64,000 nt of DNA from Hymenobacter guriensis. GTDB lineage: Bacteria > Bacteroidota > Bacteroidia > Cytophagales > Hymenobacteraceae. A model generated the notes under the pieces. The model did no database searches and was not told the origin of the DNA. It was given only the letters and a program-made list of their open reading frames with translations. The translations under genes and the position numbers were made by a program. The stretch covers positions 124,001 to 188,000 of the forward strand of contig NZ_JADWYK010000006.1 in the NCBI RefSeq assembly GCF_015773195.1, in the 5' to 3' direction. Of this stretch, positions 27,380 through 35,543 are shown piece by piece; positions within the stretch are counted from its first letter, which is position 1; the number at the start of each line of letters is the position of its first letter.

Positions 27380-27650
27380 GCATCCAACGAGTGGGGGGAC
27401 CATCTTTCGTGGGAAAACCTCTTCCCAACCAGTTGTGGGTCTGGTTTTCCGACGAAAGGTGCCGATCCAAATGGTTGGATGACGGATTTCACGCGCCAGA
27501 TGGCTTCACAAATGGTTGGGAGGCCACCTGTCGTGCGTAGGATGGCTTCCCAATTGTTTGGATGGCCACCTTTCGCGGGAAATCGTCCAACCAAACGGTT
27601 GGGAGACGGGTTTTCCGTTGCCAGAGGCCCATTGAACCGCTGGACTGATC
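27380..27650. repeat. Degenerate tandem array 3, period 41-42 bp (2 x 21)
   Basis: The word ATGGTTGG and variants recur at 27471, 27512, about 27554 and 27595 (spacings 41, 42, 41). Between them a second word (GGCCACCTGTCG, GGCCACCTTTCG) recurs with the same spacing. Reading in 21-bp steps gives alternating unit types that begin GATGGCTTC.CAA and GGCCACCT.TCG. Units are strongly diverged and a few are 20 or 22 bp. Some units occur in inverted sense (TTCCCAACCAGTT near 27423), so part of the array can fold on itself. No gene is seen within it. Confidence 0.65.
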
Positions 27651-27693
27651 CAGTGGCGGGGCCGACCGGGCGCCGGCACCACCAGCGCCGCCA

Positions 27694-27727
27694 ACCAAGT
27701 CCCTAAGTCCCCAAGACCCCAAGTCCC
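27694..27727. repeat. AAGTCCC-word run before tadA
   Basis: CCAAGTCCCTAAGTCCCC and further degenerate copies end 7 bases upstream of the tadA start. The same words form the palindrome just upstream of nuoL (5681-5759), but here only one arm is present. Confidence 0.7.
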
Positions 27728-27734
27728 GATCTAT

Positions 27735-28181
27735 ATGACTCTTTCCCTGTATTCCGACGAGCACTACATGCGGGAGGCACTCAAGCAGGCCCGCTATGCG
27801 CTGGAAGAGGAGGAAATTCCGATTGGGGCGGTAGTGGTGATGGACCGCCAGATTATTGCCCGCGCCTACAACCAGACCGAAAAGCTGCGCGACGTGACGG
27901 CCCACGCTGAAATGCTGGCCTTAACGGCCGCCGCCAACCACCTCGGCAACAAGTATCTGCAGGACTGCACCCTTTATGTAACAGTAGAGCCCTGCGTGAT
28001 GTGCGCCGGCGCCAGTTTCTGGGCGCAGCTGAAGCGCGTGGTGTACGGGGCTCCCGAAGACAAGCGCGGCTACCGGCGCTACGGCAACCTGCTGCACCCG
28101 CGCACCGAGCTGGCTACCGGCATTATGGCCCTGGAGTGTGCGGCGCTTATGCAGGAGTTTTTCGCCCGCAAGCGCAAATAG
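27735..28181 (+). CDS. tadA: tRNA adenosine(34) deaminase / nucleoside deaminase
   Basis: A 148-residue zinc deaminase of the CDA fold. HAEMLAL provides the zinc histidine and catalytic glutamate, and PCVMCAGA the two zinc cysteines. The sequence EEEIPIGAVVVMDRQIIARAYNQ is typical of TadA, which converts A34 to inosine in tRNA-Arg(ACG); guanine deaminases of similar length are the alternative. Start ATG 27735. A candidate promoter for the next gene, sodA, begins inside its 3' end. Confidence 0.9.
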   Translation: MTLSLYSDEHYMREALKQARYALEEEEIPIGAVVVMDRQIIARAYNQTEKLRDVTAHAEMLALTAAANHLGNKYLQDCTLYVTVEPCVMCAGASFWAQLKRVVYGAPEDKRGYRRYGNLLHPRTELATGIMALECAALMQEFFARKRK

Positions 28182-28191
28182 GCTACTTTTG
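28159..28191 (+). promoter_or_regulatory. Candidate promoter of sodA
   Basis: TACTTTTG at 28184-28191 matches TAnnTTTG exactly. A T-run (TTTTTCG) near 28159 lies at about the -33 distance. The leader would be about 85 bases. Confidence 0.45.
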
Positions 28192-28283
28192 GCCGTGCCG
28201 CCCGACCGAAGCCGTAACCCCGGCCGCCCTTCGGTGGTTATACTCTGAACTCGTTTCTTCTTTCACCCAAACCCTACTCTGCT

Positions 28284-28892
<609 letters not shown>

Positions 28893-28918
28893 CCAGCCCG
28901 GTTCCCGGTTCATTTCAC

Positions 28919-28951
28919 AAAAGCCTTTCTGCAGCCCGCGGAAAGGCTTTT
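28919..28951 (+). terminator. Terminator after sodA
   Basis: AAAAGCCTTTC / GAAAGGCTTTT stem with an 11-base loop, 26 bases after the stop codon. Confidence 0.85.
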
Positions 28952-29070
28952 GCGCGTTTATAGCTTCCTGTGAATGCCAGCGTGGGCAGCATTGATGAGC
29001 TGCCTATCCGGTTAGATTTCTTGTATATTTAGCAGTCAATTTCCTTAAATTCCCTCCAACCGCGTTCTGC

Positions 29071-30417
29071 ATGAGTGTCAAGTTGCGGCTCATTCTTCTG
29101 AGCTTTTTACAGTTTTTTATCTGGGGCTCGTGGCTGATAACCATTGGCGCGTACTGGTTCCAGACCAAACAGTGGTCGGGGGCTGAGTTTGGCGCCATTT
29201 TCTCGACGATGGGCATTGCCTCCATCTTCATGCCCTCGCTCATGGGCATCGTGGCCGATAAATACGTGAATGCGGAGAAGCTCTACGGCATTCTGCACAT
29301 CCTGGGCGGTATTGTGCTCTTTACGGTGCCCATGGTTAGCTCGCCCGGCACCATGTTCTGGGTGATGCTGCTGAACATGATTTTCTATATGCCCACGCTG
29401 GCCTTGTCCATTGCCGTGTCGTACTCGGTACTGAAAAGTCGGGGTGGCGACGTGGTGAAGGACTACCCGCCCATTCGGGTATGGGGCACCGTGGGCTTCA
29501 TCGTGGCCATGTGGACGGTGAGCTTGCTGGGCTTCGAGAAGTCGGCCAACCAATTCTACGTAGCGGCTGGGGCCGCCATCCTGCTGGGTTTCTACTCATT
29601 TACCTTGCCGGCCTGCCCGCCGCCTTCCAAAGACACGCCCAGCCGCTCACTCATCGATGTACTTGGCCTGAAGTCGTTTGCCCTGCTGCGCGACACGAAG
29701 ATGCTCACCTTCTTTTTGTTCGCACTGCTACTAGGTGCCGCTCTGCAGTTAACCAATGCCTACGGCGACACATTTCTACATGATGTCAGTAAAACTGTAA
29801 CTCCTTTTAATGTTGAATCTTGGTCTCAACTTCTATCCCAGCTAGCAACCAATCCTTCTGCTACTCTCAGCGGCCTTGCGGCGAAATATCCGGCCATCAT
29901 TATGTCCATTTCGCAGATCTCAGAAACCCTTTTCATTCTGGCTATTCCCTTCTTCTTGCGTCGATTTGGTATCAAGCAGGTAATGTTTTTCAGCATGATT
30001 GCCTGGGTGTTGCGCTTCGGCCTGTTTGCCTTTGGTGATCTGGAATCAGGGCTTTGGATGGTTATTCTTTCCTGCATCGTGTACGGTATGGCCTTCGACT
30101 TCTTCAACATCTCCGGCTCCCTGTTTGTGGAAACGCAGACGGCCTCCAGCATTCGGGCCAGCGCCCAGGGGCTGTTTATGATGATGACCAACGGCTTCGG
30201 GGCCGTGCTGGGCAGCTCTGTCAGCGGCATCGTTATCCAGCAGTATTTCACGGCTGCCGACGGCACCAAGGACTGGCACGGCATCTGGCTGACGTTTGCC
30301 CTCTACGCCCTGGTTATTGCCGTACTGTTTGTCGTTCTCTTCAAGCACAAGCACACCACCCAAACCACTGAGCACGAACTCCCCGCCGAGCCCCTGCTGA
30401 CGGTGGAACAGGTATAG
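29071..30417 (+). CDS. nupG: Nucleoside permease, MFS NHS family
   Basis: A 448-residue inner membrane nucleoside:H+ symporter candidate. It has twelve hydrophobic segments. Family sequences are FIWGSWLITIGAYWF at the N-terminus, IRVWGTVGFIVAMW, and SISQISETLFILAIPFFLRRFGIK with WVLRFGLFAFG. Between NAYGDTFLHD and the PAIIMSIS helix there is a loop of about 35 residues (VSKTVTPFNVESWSQLLSQL...) encoded by AT-rich DNA (about 29770-29880), longer than I expect for the family. Start ATG 29071. Gene symbol by family resemblance. Confidence 0.88.
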   Translation: MSVKLRLILLSFLQFFIWGSWLITIGAYWFQTKQWSGAEFGAIFSTMGIASIFMPSLMGIVADKYVNAEKLYGILHILGGIVLFTVPMVSSPGTMFWVMLLNMIFYMPTLALSIAVSYSVLKSRGGDVVKDYPPIRVWGTVGFIVAMWTVSLLGFEKSANQFYVAAGAAILLGFYSFTLPACPPPSKDTPSRSLIDVLGLKSFALLRDTKMLTFFLFALLLGAALQLTNAYGDTFLHDVSKTVTPFNVESWSQLLSQLATNPSATLSGLAAKYPAIIMSISQISETLFILAIPFFLRRFGIKQVMFFSMIAWVLRFGLFAFGDLESGLWMVILSCIVYGMAFDFFNISGSLFVETQTASSIRASAQGLFMMMTNGFGAVLGSSVSGIVIQQYFTAADGTKDWHGIWLTFALYALVIAVLFVVLFKHKHTTQTTEHELPAEPLLTVEQV

Positions 30418-30594
30418 GAACCACGGATTCGCGCGGATTTTTCGGATTTCACGGATTTCGTAGTTGGCGCAATCAGCGGTTGTTAAGCTAGAACCTCCAA
30501 CAAAAAAGCCTCGCACAATGCGAGGCTTTTTTGTTGGAGAAGAATCGTCCACAAAATCCGTGTAATCCGAAAAATCCGTGCGAATCCGTGGTTC
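30418..30594. repeat. Palindrome of CCACGGATT words enclosing a terminator
   Basis: Left arm 30418-30458 and right arm 30553-30594 are complementary at nearly all of 41 positions (about two mismatches). Each arm is a degenerate tandem run of CACGGATTT / CGGATTTTT words. The terminator hairpin 30496-30538 sits between the arms. It lies between the convergent nupG and ndk. Confidence 0.88.
30496..30538. terminator. Bidirectional terminator between nupG and ndk
   Basis: A perfect 19-bp stem (TCCAACAAAAAAGCCTCGC and its complement) around ACAAT gives a T-run on both strands, serving both convergent genes. Confidence 0.9.
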
Positions 30595-30606
30595 TGGCGT
30601 CTTGGT

Positions 30607-31026
30607 CTAGAACTGTTCGTCAGCCGAAAAGAAGAAGTCCCCTTCGATCTGAGCGTTTTCGTCGGAGTCGGAGCCGTGTACGGCGTTGGCTTCGATGCTC
30701 TTGGCATATTTCTTCCGAATGGTGCCTTCGGCCGCCTGGGCGGGGTTGGTAGCACCAATCAGGGTGCGGAAGTCAGCTACGGCGTTGTCTTTCTCCAAAA
30801 TAGCCGCTACGATGGGGCCCGAGGACATGTACTTCACCAGGTCGCCGTAGAAAGGACGCTCCTTGTGAACGGCGTAGAATTCGCCGGCGCGCTCGGGCGT
30901 CAGCAGTACTTTTTTCAGGCTAACGATGCGGAAGCCGCCTTCCTCAATCATGCTCAGGATGCCACCAATGTGGTTTTCCTGGGTGGCGTCGGGCTTAATC
31001 ATCGTGAACGTGCGGTTCGTGGCCAT
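30607..31026 (-). CDS. ndk: Nucleoside diphosphate kinase
   Basis: A 139-residue enzyme moving gamma-phosphate between nucleoside triphosphates and diphosphates. The N-terminal TFTMIKPDA, the catalytic histidine in [12 protein letters not shown] and the family spacing [14 protein letters not shown] are present; usual length. Start ATG 31026 ([10 protein letters not shown]). A TACTTTTG element lies 60 bases upstream. Confidence 0.97.
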   Translation of the reverse strand: MATNRTFTMIKPDATQENHIGGILSMIEEGGFRIVSLKKVLLTPERAGEFYAVHKERPFYGDLVKYMSSGPIVAAILEKDNAVADFRTLIGATNPAQAAEGTIRKKYAKSIEANAVHGSDSDENAQIEGDFFFSADEQF

Positions 31027-31084
31027 ACTGTTGGGTGTGGGGGGTTATCGTGAAGTGTGAAAAGGCATACGGGAATTGCGGCTG

Positions 31085-31092
31085 CAAAAGTA
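31085..31092 (-). promoter_or_regulatory. Candidate -7 element of ndk
   Basis: Minus-strand TACTTTTG, an exact TAnnTTTG match, about 60 bases upstream of the start codon. No convincing -33 element. Confidence 0.4.
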
Positions 31093-31101
31093 GGGAATCC
31101 C

Positions 31102-31418
31102 CTTTGTTAATGTGCTAAGGTGAAGGAATGTGCTGCGCTGCGCTAATGTGGAGAATGTGGGTAATGTGCTAATGATGTGCTGCTGATGCGTGTCATGGCG
31201 AGCGAAGCGCGGCCATCCGTCCTATACAACACCAGATACGTGCTTCTACCAGAAAGCTCCTGACGCTTGCCCGCATCGGGGGCTTGGCACTTCCTGGGGC
31301 TTGGCACGTTGCTCAGGACGGATGTCCTCCTTGTGCCTCCTCACCATGACAGCCATGTAACCATGTAGCTATTCAACCACATTAAGCCCACATTAGCACA
31401 TTCTCCACATTAACAAAG
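31102..31418. repeat. Nested composite palindrome between ndk and the DHH gene
   Basis: The outer arms are made of AATGTGCTAATGTGG words (31102-31174) and their complement (31378-31418, with CACATTAGCACATTC). The inner arms are a REP-like pair: GTCATGGCGAGCGAAG...CATCCGTCCT at 31192-31223 and its imperfect complement at 31315-31350. The inner pair resembles the palindrome at 22231-22323. No gene lies in this 496-base divergent gap. Confidence 0.8.
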
Positions 31419-31438
31419 CGCACCATTCCTAAGCGCGG

Positions 31439-31470
31439 TTTGTTGAAACCCGGAATATTTCCGATTTTTG
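31439..31470 (+). promoter_or_regulatory. Candidate promoter of the DHH phosphoesterase gene
   Basis: TTG at 31443-31445, 17 bases, then GATTTTTG at 31463-31470, one mismatch to TAnnTTTG. The start codon is 53 bases downstream. Confidence 0.35.
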
Positions 31471-31522
31471 CGCCCTTGTATCCGGCTTAAACCACCGGAT
31501 TTCAGCCACCTATCAGCAGGCA

Positions 31523-32566
31523 ATGCACGATACTAGCGCCCTGCGGGAGTTGCTCGCCCAACCCCGGCAGATTTTCATCACCACGCACCACAAGCCCGAT
31601 GCCGACGCGCTGGGCTCGTCGCTGGGCCTGGCAGGCTACCTACGCAAGAAAGGCCACCACGTCACGGTGGTCACCCCGTCCGATTACCCCGATTTTCTGG
31701 CCTGGATGCCCGGCAACGACGAGGTAATCGTGTACGAGCCCACGCAAAACGACGCCCAGGTGCGGGACCTGCTCAGCCATTCGGAGGTTATTTTCTGCCT
31801 TGATTTCAGCGCCCTCAGTCGCATCAATGAGTTGGGCGAGTACATCCGGGCGGCCTCGGGTACGAAGGTGCTTATCGACCATCACCAGGAGCCGGAGCAG
31901 TTTGCCAGCCTCGATTTCTCCAACGCCAAAGCCGCCGCTACGGCCGAGCTGGTGTTTGAAGTTATCCGGGACATGGGCGACCAGGAGCTGATCGACAAAG
32001 GCATCGGGGAATGTCTGTACGCCGGCATTATGACGGACACGGGCTCTTTCCGCCACCCAAGCACCTCCCGCAACGTGCACCTGATCATTGCCGAGCTGCT
32101 GAATGCGGGCATCGACCTCTCGGCCGTGCACCGCCGCATCTACGACTCGCACTCCGAAATGCGCCTGCGCTTCCTGGGCTTCGTACTCAAGGACAAGCTC
32201 ACGGTGCTGCGCGAGTTCAACACGGCCTACATTGCCATTACCCAGGATGAGCTGCGCCAGTATCAGTCGAAAACCGGCGACACCGAAGGCCTCGTGAACT
32301 TTGCGCTCAGCATTGAGGGTGTGGTGTTTGCCGCCATTCTCATCGACCGGGGCAACGCCGTGAAGATTTCCTTTCGCTCAGTAGGCGACTTCTCGGTCAG
32401 TGACTTTTCCCGGCGCCATTTCCAGGGCGGCGGGCACCACAATGCCGCCGGCGGCATCAGCTACGACCCGCTCCCGGCCACCGTGGAGCGCTTCCTGAGT
32501 TTGCTGCCCGACTATCAGACTCAACTCGTGACCAGCCCCTTGGCAGTTGCGCCGCCTGCGGCGTAA
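31523..32566 (+). CDS. nrnA: DHH/DHHA1 phosphoesterase, NrnA-like
   Basis: A 347-residue cytoplasmic enzyme of the bifunctional oligoribonuclease / pAp phosphatase type. DHH-domain motifs: THHKPDADALGSSLGL, then CLDFSALSRI, then LIDHHQEPE, with GIMTDTGSFRHPS as the fourth. The DHHA1 domain ends in GGGHHNAAGG. NrnA degrades short RNA and dephosphorylates pAp. Start ATG 31523. The FKBP lipoprotein gene follows after 39 bases, possibly co-transcribed. Confidence 0.9.
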   Translation: MHDTSALRELLAQPRQIFITTHHKPDADALGSSLGLAGYLRKKGHHVTVVTPSDYPDFLAWMPGNDEVIVYEPTQNDAQVRDLLSHSEVIFCLDFSALSRINELGEYIRAASGTKVLIDHHQEPEQFASLDFSNAKAAATAELVFEVIRDMGDQELIDKGIGECLYAGIMTDTGSFRHPSTSRNVHLIIAELLNAGIDLSAVHRRIYDSHSEMRLRFLGFVLKDKLTVLREFNTAYIAITQDELRQYQSKTGDTEGLVNFALSIEGVVFAAILIDRGNAVKISFRSVGDFSVSDFSRRHFQGGGHHNAAGGISYDPLPATVERFLSLLPDYQTQLVTSPLAVAPPAA

Positions 32567-32605
32567 CTTGCCCAAAATTTACGTTTACACCCTCTTCCTT
32601 TTTAC

Positions 32606-33559
32606 ATGCGTTTCAACAGCACTTTTCTGTACCTGGCTCTGGCTTCCGGTACCCTCAGCCTGGCTTCCTGTGAGAAGGGCAACAAGGGATTCGACAAAAC
32701 CAAATCGGGTATTGAATACCAGCTTTTCGCCAATGAAGGCGGCAAGTATTCACGCAAAGAAATAGCCGCTACCGATACGGCCTACAAGAGCCGTATTGGC
32801 AAAGTCCTGGCCCTGAACGTGGAATACCGCACGGCCAAAGATTCCGTACTGTTCAGCTCGCGCAAGCAGCAAGGCACGCCCGTGATGGTACCCCTGCAGG
32901 AGCTGACCACCAAAGGCGGCCTGGAAGATGCTATTTCCCTGATGCAGCCCGGCGACAGCGGCGTGTTCCGCTTCAACCTCGACACGATCTTCGCCAAGTC
33001 GTTCCGCGTGCCGGTGCCGCCATTCATGAAGAAGGCCGGCAATGTGATGACGGTATATGCTAAAGCCACCAAGCTGATGACCCGCGACGAGGCCATGGTG
33101 GAGCAGCAGAAGATGATGGCCGTGCAGCAGCAGAAAATGATGGCCTACGCCGAGCAGCAAATGAAAAAAGACGATGTGGTGCTGCAGGACTACATCAAAA
33201 AAAACAACCTGAAGGCCGAAAAAGATGCCTCGGGCATTTACTACGTGATAGCGCAGCAGGGCACGGGCGCCAAGCCTAAGTCCGGCCAGACGGTTTTGGT
33301 ACAGTACAAAGGAACCCTGCTAGACGGGAAAGAGTTTGACTCTTCGGCGAAGAGCAATGGTGGCAAGCCTATTGAGTTCCCCTTGGGCGTAGGTCAGGTG
33401 ATTCCGGGTTGGGACAAGGGTATTGCCCTGCTCAACAAAGGCACCAAAGCCACGCTGCTCATCCCCTCTTCGCTGGCATACGGCCAGCGCGGTGCCGGCG
33501 CCGATATCCCCGCCGATGCCGTGCTCCGCTTCGATGTGGAGCTGGTTGACGTGAAATAA
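32606..33559 (+). CDS. FKBP-type peptidyl-prolyl isomerase lipoprotein, two-domain
   Basis: A 317-residue envelope lipoprotein. The signal ends in the lipobox SLASC with Cys22. Residues about 60-155 form a degenerate FKBP-like domain (MQPGDSGVFRFNLDTIFAKS). A Gln/Met/Lys-rich helix follows (VEQQKMMAVQQQKMMAY), then a canonical FKBP domain from about 205: GQTVLVQYKGTLLDGKEFDSS, VIPGWDKGIALLNKGTKATLLIP and SLAYGQRGAG. It catalyses proline isomerisation and assists folding outside the inner membrane. First of three consecutive FKBP genes. A terminator follows. Confidence 0.93.
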   Translation: MRFNSTFLYLALASGTLSLASCEKGNKGFDKTKSGIEYQLFANEGGKYSRKEIAATDTAYKSRIGKVLALNVEYRTAKDSVLFSSRKQQGTPVMVPLQELTTKGGLEDAISLMQPGDSGVFRFNLDTIFAKSFRVPVPPFMKKAGNVMTVYAKATKLMTRDEAMVEQQKMMAVQQQKMMAYAEQQMKKDDVVLQDYIKKNNLKAEKDASGIYYVIAQQGTGAKPKSGQTVLVQYKGTLLDGKEFDSSAKSNGGKPIEFPLGVGQVIPGWDKGIALLNKGTKATLLIPSSLAYGQRGAGADIPADAVLRFDVELVDVK

Positions 33560-33592
33560 CGCAACCTTTTCCGGTTGTGGCATACTCTTCCT

Positions 33593-33623
33593 CGCGCCGC
33601 CCCTGTGGCGGCGCGAACTTTTT
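33593..33623 (+). terminator. Terminator between the first and second FKBP genes
   Basis: CGCGCCGCC / GGCGGCGCG perfect stem with a 5-base loop, followed by AACTTTTT. Confidence 0.75.
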
Positions 33624-33636
33624 ACTTCCTTTTTCT

Positions 33637-34176
33637 ATGACTCGCATTTCTTCCTTCCGTCGCCGCCTGCTCCTGCCTGCGCTCCTTTTGATGCTCGGAG
33701 CTGCCCCGGCCGTGCTTTTGCCCGGCTGCAAATCTGACTACGCCAAGGAAACTGAAAAACACACGGCCGAGCAGAAAATAAAAGATGATGAGGCTATTCG
33801 GGCATATCTGACGACGAATAACATCACCAACTTCACCAAAACTGAATCGGGCCTGTACTTGGTGCCTATCACTGAGGGAACCGGCGCGCAGGTGGTGAAA
33901 GGCACCTCGTACCAAGTCAAATACATTGGGCAATTGCTTAACGGCACCAAGTTTGATTCATCCATCGACAACGGCAGCCCCTGTGGCTGTTTTAACGTGC
34001 TGGTCGGTGCCAATAGTGTAATTGCTGGCTGGGAAGAAGCTTTGTTGCTGATGAAAGTAGGTGACCGGAAAACGCTGCTGATTCCTTCCTATATGGCCTA
34101 TGGTGCCAGCGCCAGTGGCGTTATTCCCGCCGATTCCCCCCTGATGTTTGATATTGAGGTCGTAAGACAACGCTAG
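33637..34176 (+). CDS. FKBP-type peptidyl-prolyl isomerase lipoprotein
   Basis: A 179-residue lipoprotein: Arg-rich start MTRISSFRRRLLL, lipobox LLPGC (Cys31), a charged linker, then one FKBP domain (YQVKYIGQLLNGTKFDSSID, VIAGWEEALLLMKVGDRKTLLIPS, MAYGASASG). An inserted SPCGCFNVLVG carries a CxC, unusual for the family. I start at ATG 33637; the frame is open upstream to 33577 through the terminator. The coding DNA is somewhat more AT-rich than its neighbours. The next FKBP gene starts 2 bases after its stop. Confidence 0.92.
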   Translation: MTRISSFRRRLLLPALLLMLGAAPAVLLPGCKSDYAKETEKHTAEQKIKDDEAIRAYLTTNNITNFTKTESGLYLVPITEGTGAQVVKGTSYQVKYIGQLLNGTKFDSSIDNGSPCGCFNVLVGANSVIAGWEEALLLMKVGDRKTLLIPSYMAYGASASGVIPADSPLMFDIEVVRQR

Positions 34177-34178
34177 CC

Positions 34179-34616
34179 ATGAAGCATCGGTCTATCCTGT
34201 GGAGTTTATTGCTGGGGGTGCTGCCGGTGGCCGCCTATGGCCAGACTGCGCCGGATACGCTGAGCTTGCCCACGGGCATCCGCTACGTGGTACACACCCT
34301 GGGAACCGGTGCGGCAGGCCGTAACGGCAATACTGTGCTGGTGCACTATACCGGCTTTCTACCCGATGGCAAAATGTTTGAGTCGTCGGCCATAGAAGGA
34401 CGTCCGGTGAAGGCTCATTTAGGCGAGCATGACGTCATTCCCGGTTGGGAACAGGTGCTGCCGCTCCTGCCCGCCGGTACTCGCGCCTGGGTGCATATTC
34501 CGGCCGCCTTGGCCTATGGGGCCAAAGGCGTGCGCGACCCCGACGACAACAAGCGCTTCACCATTCCGCCCAATACCGATCTGCGCTTCGAGCTGAACAT
34601 AGTGCGGGTAAAGTAG
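34179..34616 (+). CDS. FKBP-type peptidyl-prolyl isomerase, secreted
   Basis: A 145-residue single-domain FKBP with a signal peptide (MKHRSILWSLLLGVLPVAAYG) and no lipobox cysteine, so probably soluble periplasmic. Domain: NTVLVHYTGFLPDGKMFESS, DVIPGWEQVLPLLPAGTRAWVHIPA, ALAYGAKG, with an insert RDPDDNKRFTIPPNT before the last strand. It starts 2 bases after the preceding FKBP stop, so the two are translationally linked. Confidence 0.93.
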   Translation: MKHRSILWSLLLGVLPVAAYGQTAPDTLSLPTGIRYVVHTLGTGAAGRNGNTVLVHYTGFLPDGKMFESSAIEGRPVKAHLGEHDVIPGWEQVLPLLPAGTRAWVHIPAALAYGAKGVRDPDDNKRFTIPPNTDLRFELNIVRVK

Positions 34617-34630
34617 AGCTTAGAGTGTAT

Positions 34631-34676
34631 GAAAAAGAAAGGCCCCGCAACAACCGTTGCGGGGCCTTTCTTTTTC
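34631..34676. terminator. Bidirectional terminator after the FKBP genes
   Basis: A 21-bp perfect stem (GAAAAAGAAAGGCCCCGCAA... and its complement) with a four-base loop and T-runs on both strands. It separates the third FKBP gene from convergent recO. Confidence 0.9.
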
Positions 34677-34740
34677 ATCTTTTTTCTTTTCCCTAACTAC
34701 CTCTTGGCCTAAGCACGAGGCACGAAGCACCAAGCACTAC

Positions 34741-35460
34741 CTAAAAAGCCAGCACTTCCGACAGTACGGCCAACGAGCGGATTTCGCCTAGCTTTTCGAC
34801 GTGGAGCTGGTAGTAGCGGATAAGCACCTGCAGCAGTTCACGGCGGACGCGGCCGTTAGGAATAGCGGCCTGCGCCGGAGTGCGTAGCAGTTCATCAAAA
34901 TACTGGTCGAACTCCTGAAAGCGCAATGCTACTGGGCCGGTATCGGCGGCCGTGTTGGGCGCAGCGCCGGCAAAAGCTACCTGGGACGTAATTTCCTGGC
35001 CCGATTCGGCGCCGAAACCTAAGTAATTGGCTAGCTGCAGCAGAAACTCCAGCGCAAAGTTCTCAAATCCTTCCGCCTGTCGGTCGAAGCGCAGAATGGA
35101 GTCGTGCAGAAAGCGGAAAAGCGGCTCGTTCTGCTCCTCCTCCTGCACCGTGCGGCCCACTACTTCTGAGAGAAACAGCACCACGCTGCTCTTGCGCACA
35201 TCGTAGGGAATGGCCGCGAACGGCTCGGCACACCGAAACTCCGACAGCCGCGTAATGCCCCCCTGCCGCGACGTATAGGCTACGAGCTCCAGCAGCGTGA
35301 ACGGCTGAAACAGGGCAATGCGGCCAGGGGGTTTGGCCTTGCGTACCCCGTTCACCACGTACGACTGCAGCCCCAGCTGCTCCGTGTACACGCGGGCAAT
35401 AATGGACGTTTCGCGGTAGCGGATGTAGTTGAGGACGATACCGCGGGTTTTGATGAGCAT
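34741..35460 (-). CDS. recO: DNA repair protein RecO
   Basis: A 239-residue recombination mediator working with RecF/RecR to load RecA. The N-terminal OB fold has the family start MLIKTRGIVLNYIRYRETSIIARVYTE (shown here in part: KTRGIVLNYIRYRETSI), then VNGVRKAK. A helical C-terminal domain follows. No zinc cysteine set is visible, as I recall for Bacteroidota RecO. It is downstream of porZ, separated by an 82-base palindromic spacer. Confidence 0.92.
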   Translation of the reverse strand: MLIKTRGIVLNYIRYRETSIIARVYTEQLGLQSYVVNGVRKAKPPGRIALFQPFTLLELVAYTSRQGGITRLSEFRCAEPFAAIPYDVRKSSVVLFLSEVVGRTVQEEEQNEPLFRFLHDSILRFDRQAEGFENFALEFLLQLANYLGFGAESGQEITSQVAFAGAAPNTAADTGPVALRFQEFDQYFDELLRTPAQAAIPNGRVRRELLQVLIRYYQLHVEKLGEIRSLAVLSEVLAF

Positions 35461-35464
35461 AAGA

Positions 35465-35543
35465 CAGGGAGTGAATGAGTAAATGAGCGAGTGAGGTGAA
35501 CTGAGGGCTGCTGCTCACTCATTCACCGCCTCGCACATTCACT
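35465..35543. repeat. Palindrome of GTGAATGAG words between porZ and recO
   Basis: A G-rich arm (GTGAATGAGTAAATGAGCGA, from 35470) and a C-rich arm (CTCACTCATTCACCGCC, from 35515) made of short degenerate tandem words. The complementarity is imperfect. It fills the gap between the porZ stop and the recO start. Confidence 0.7.
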
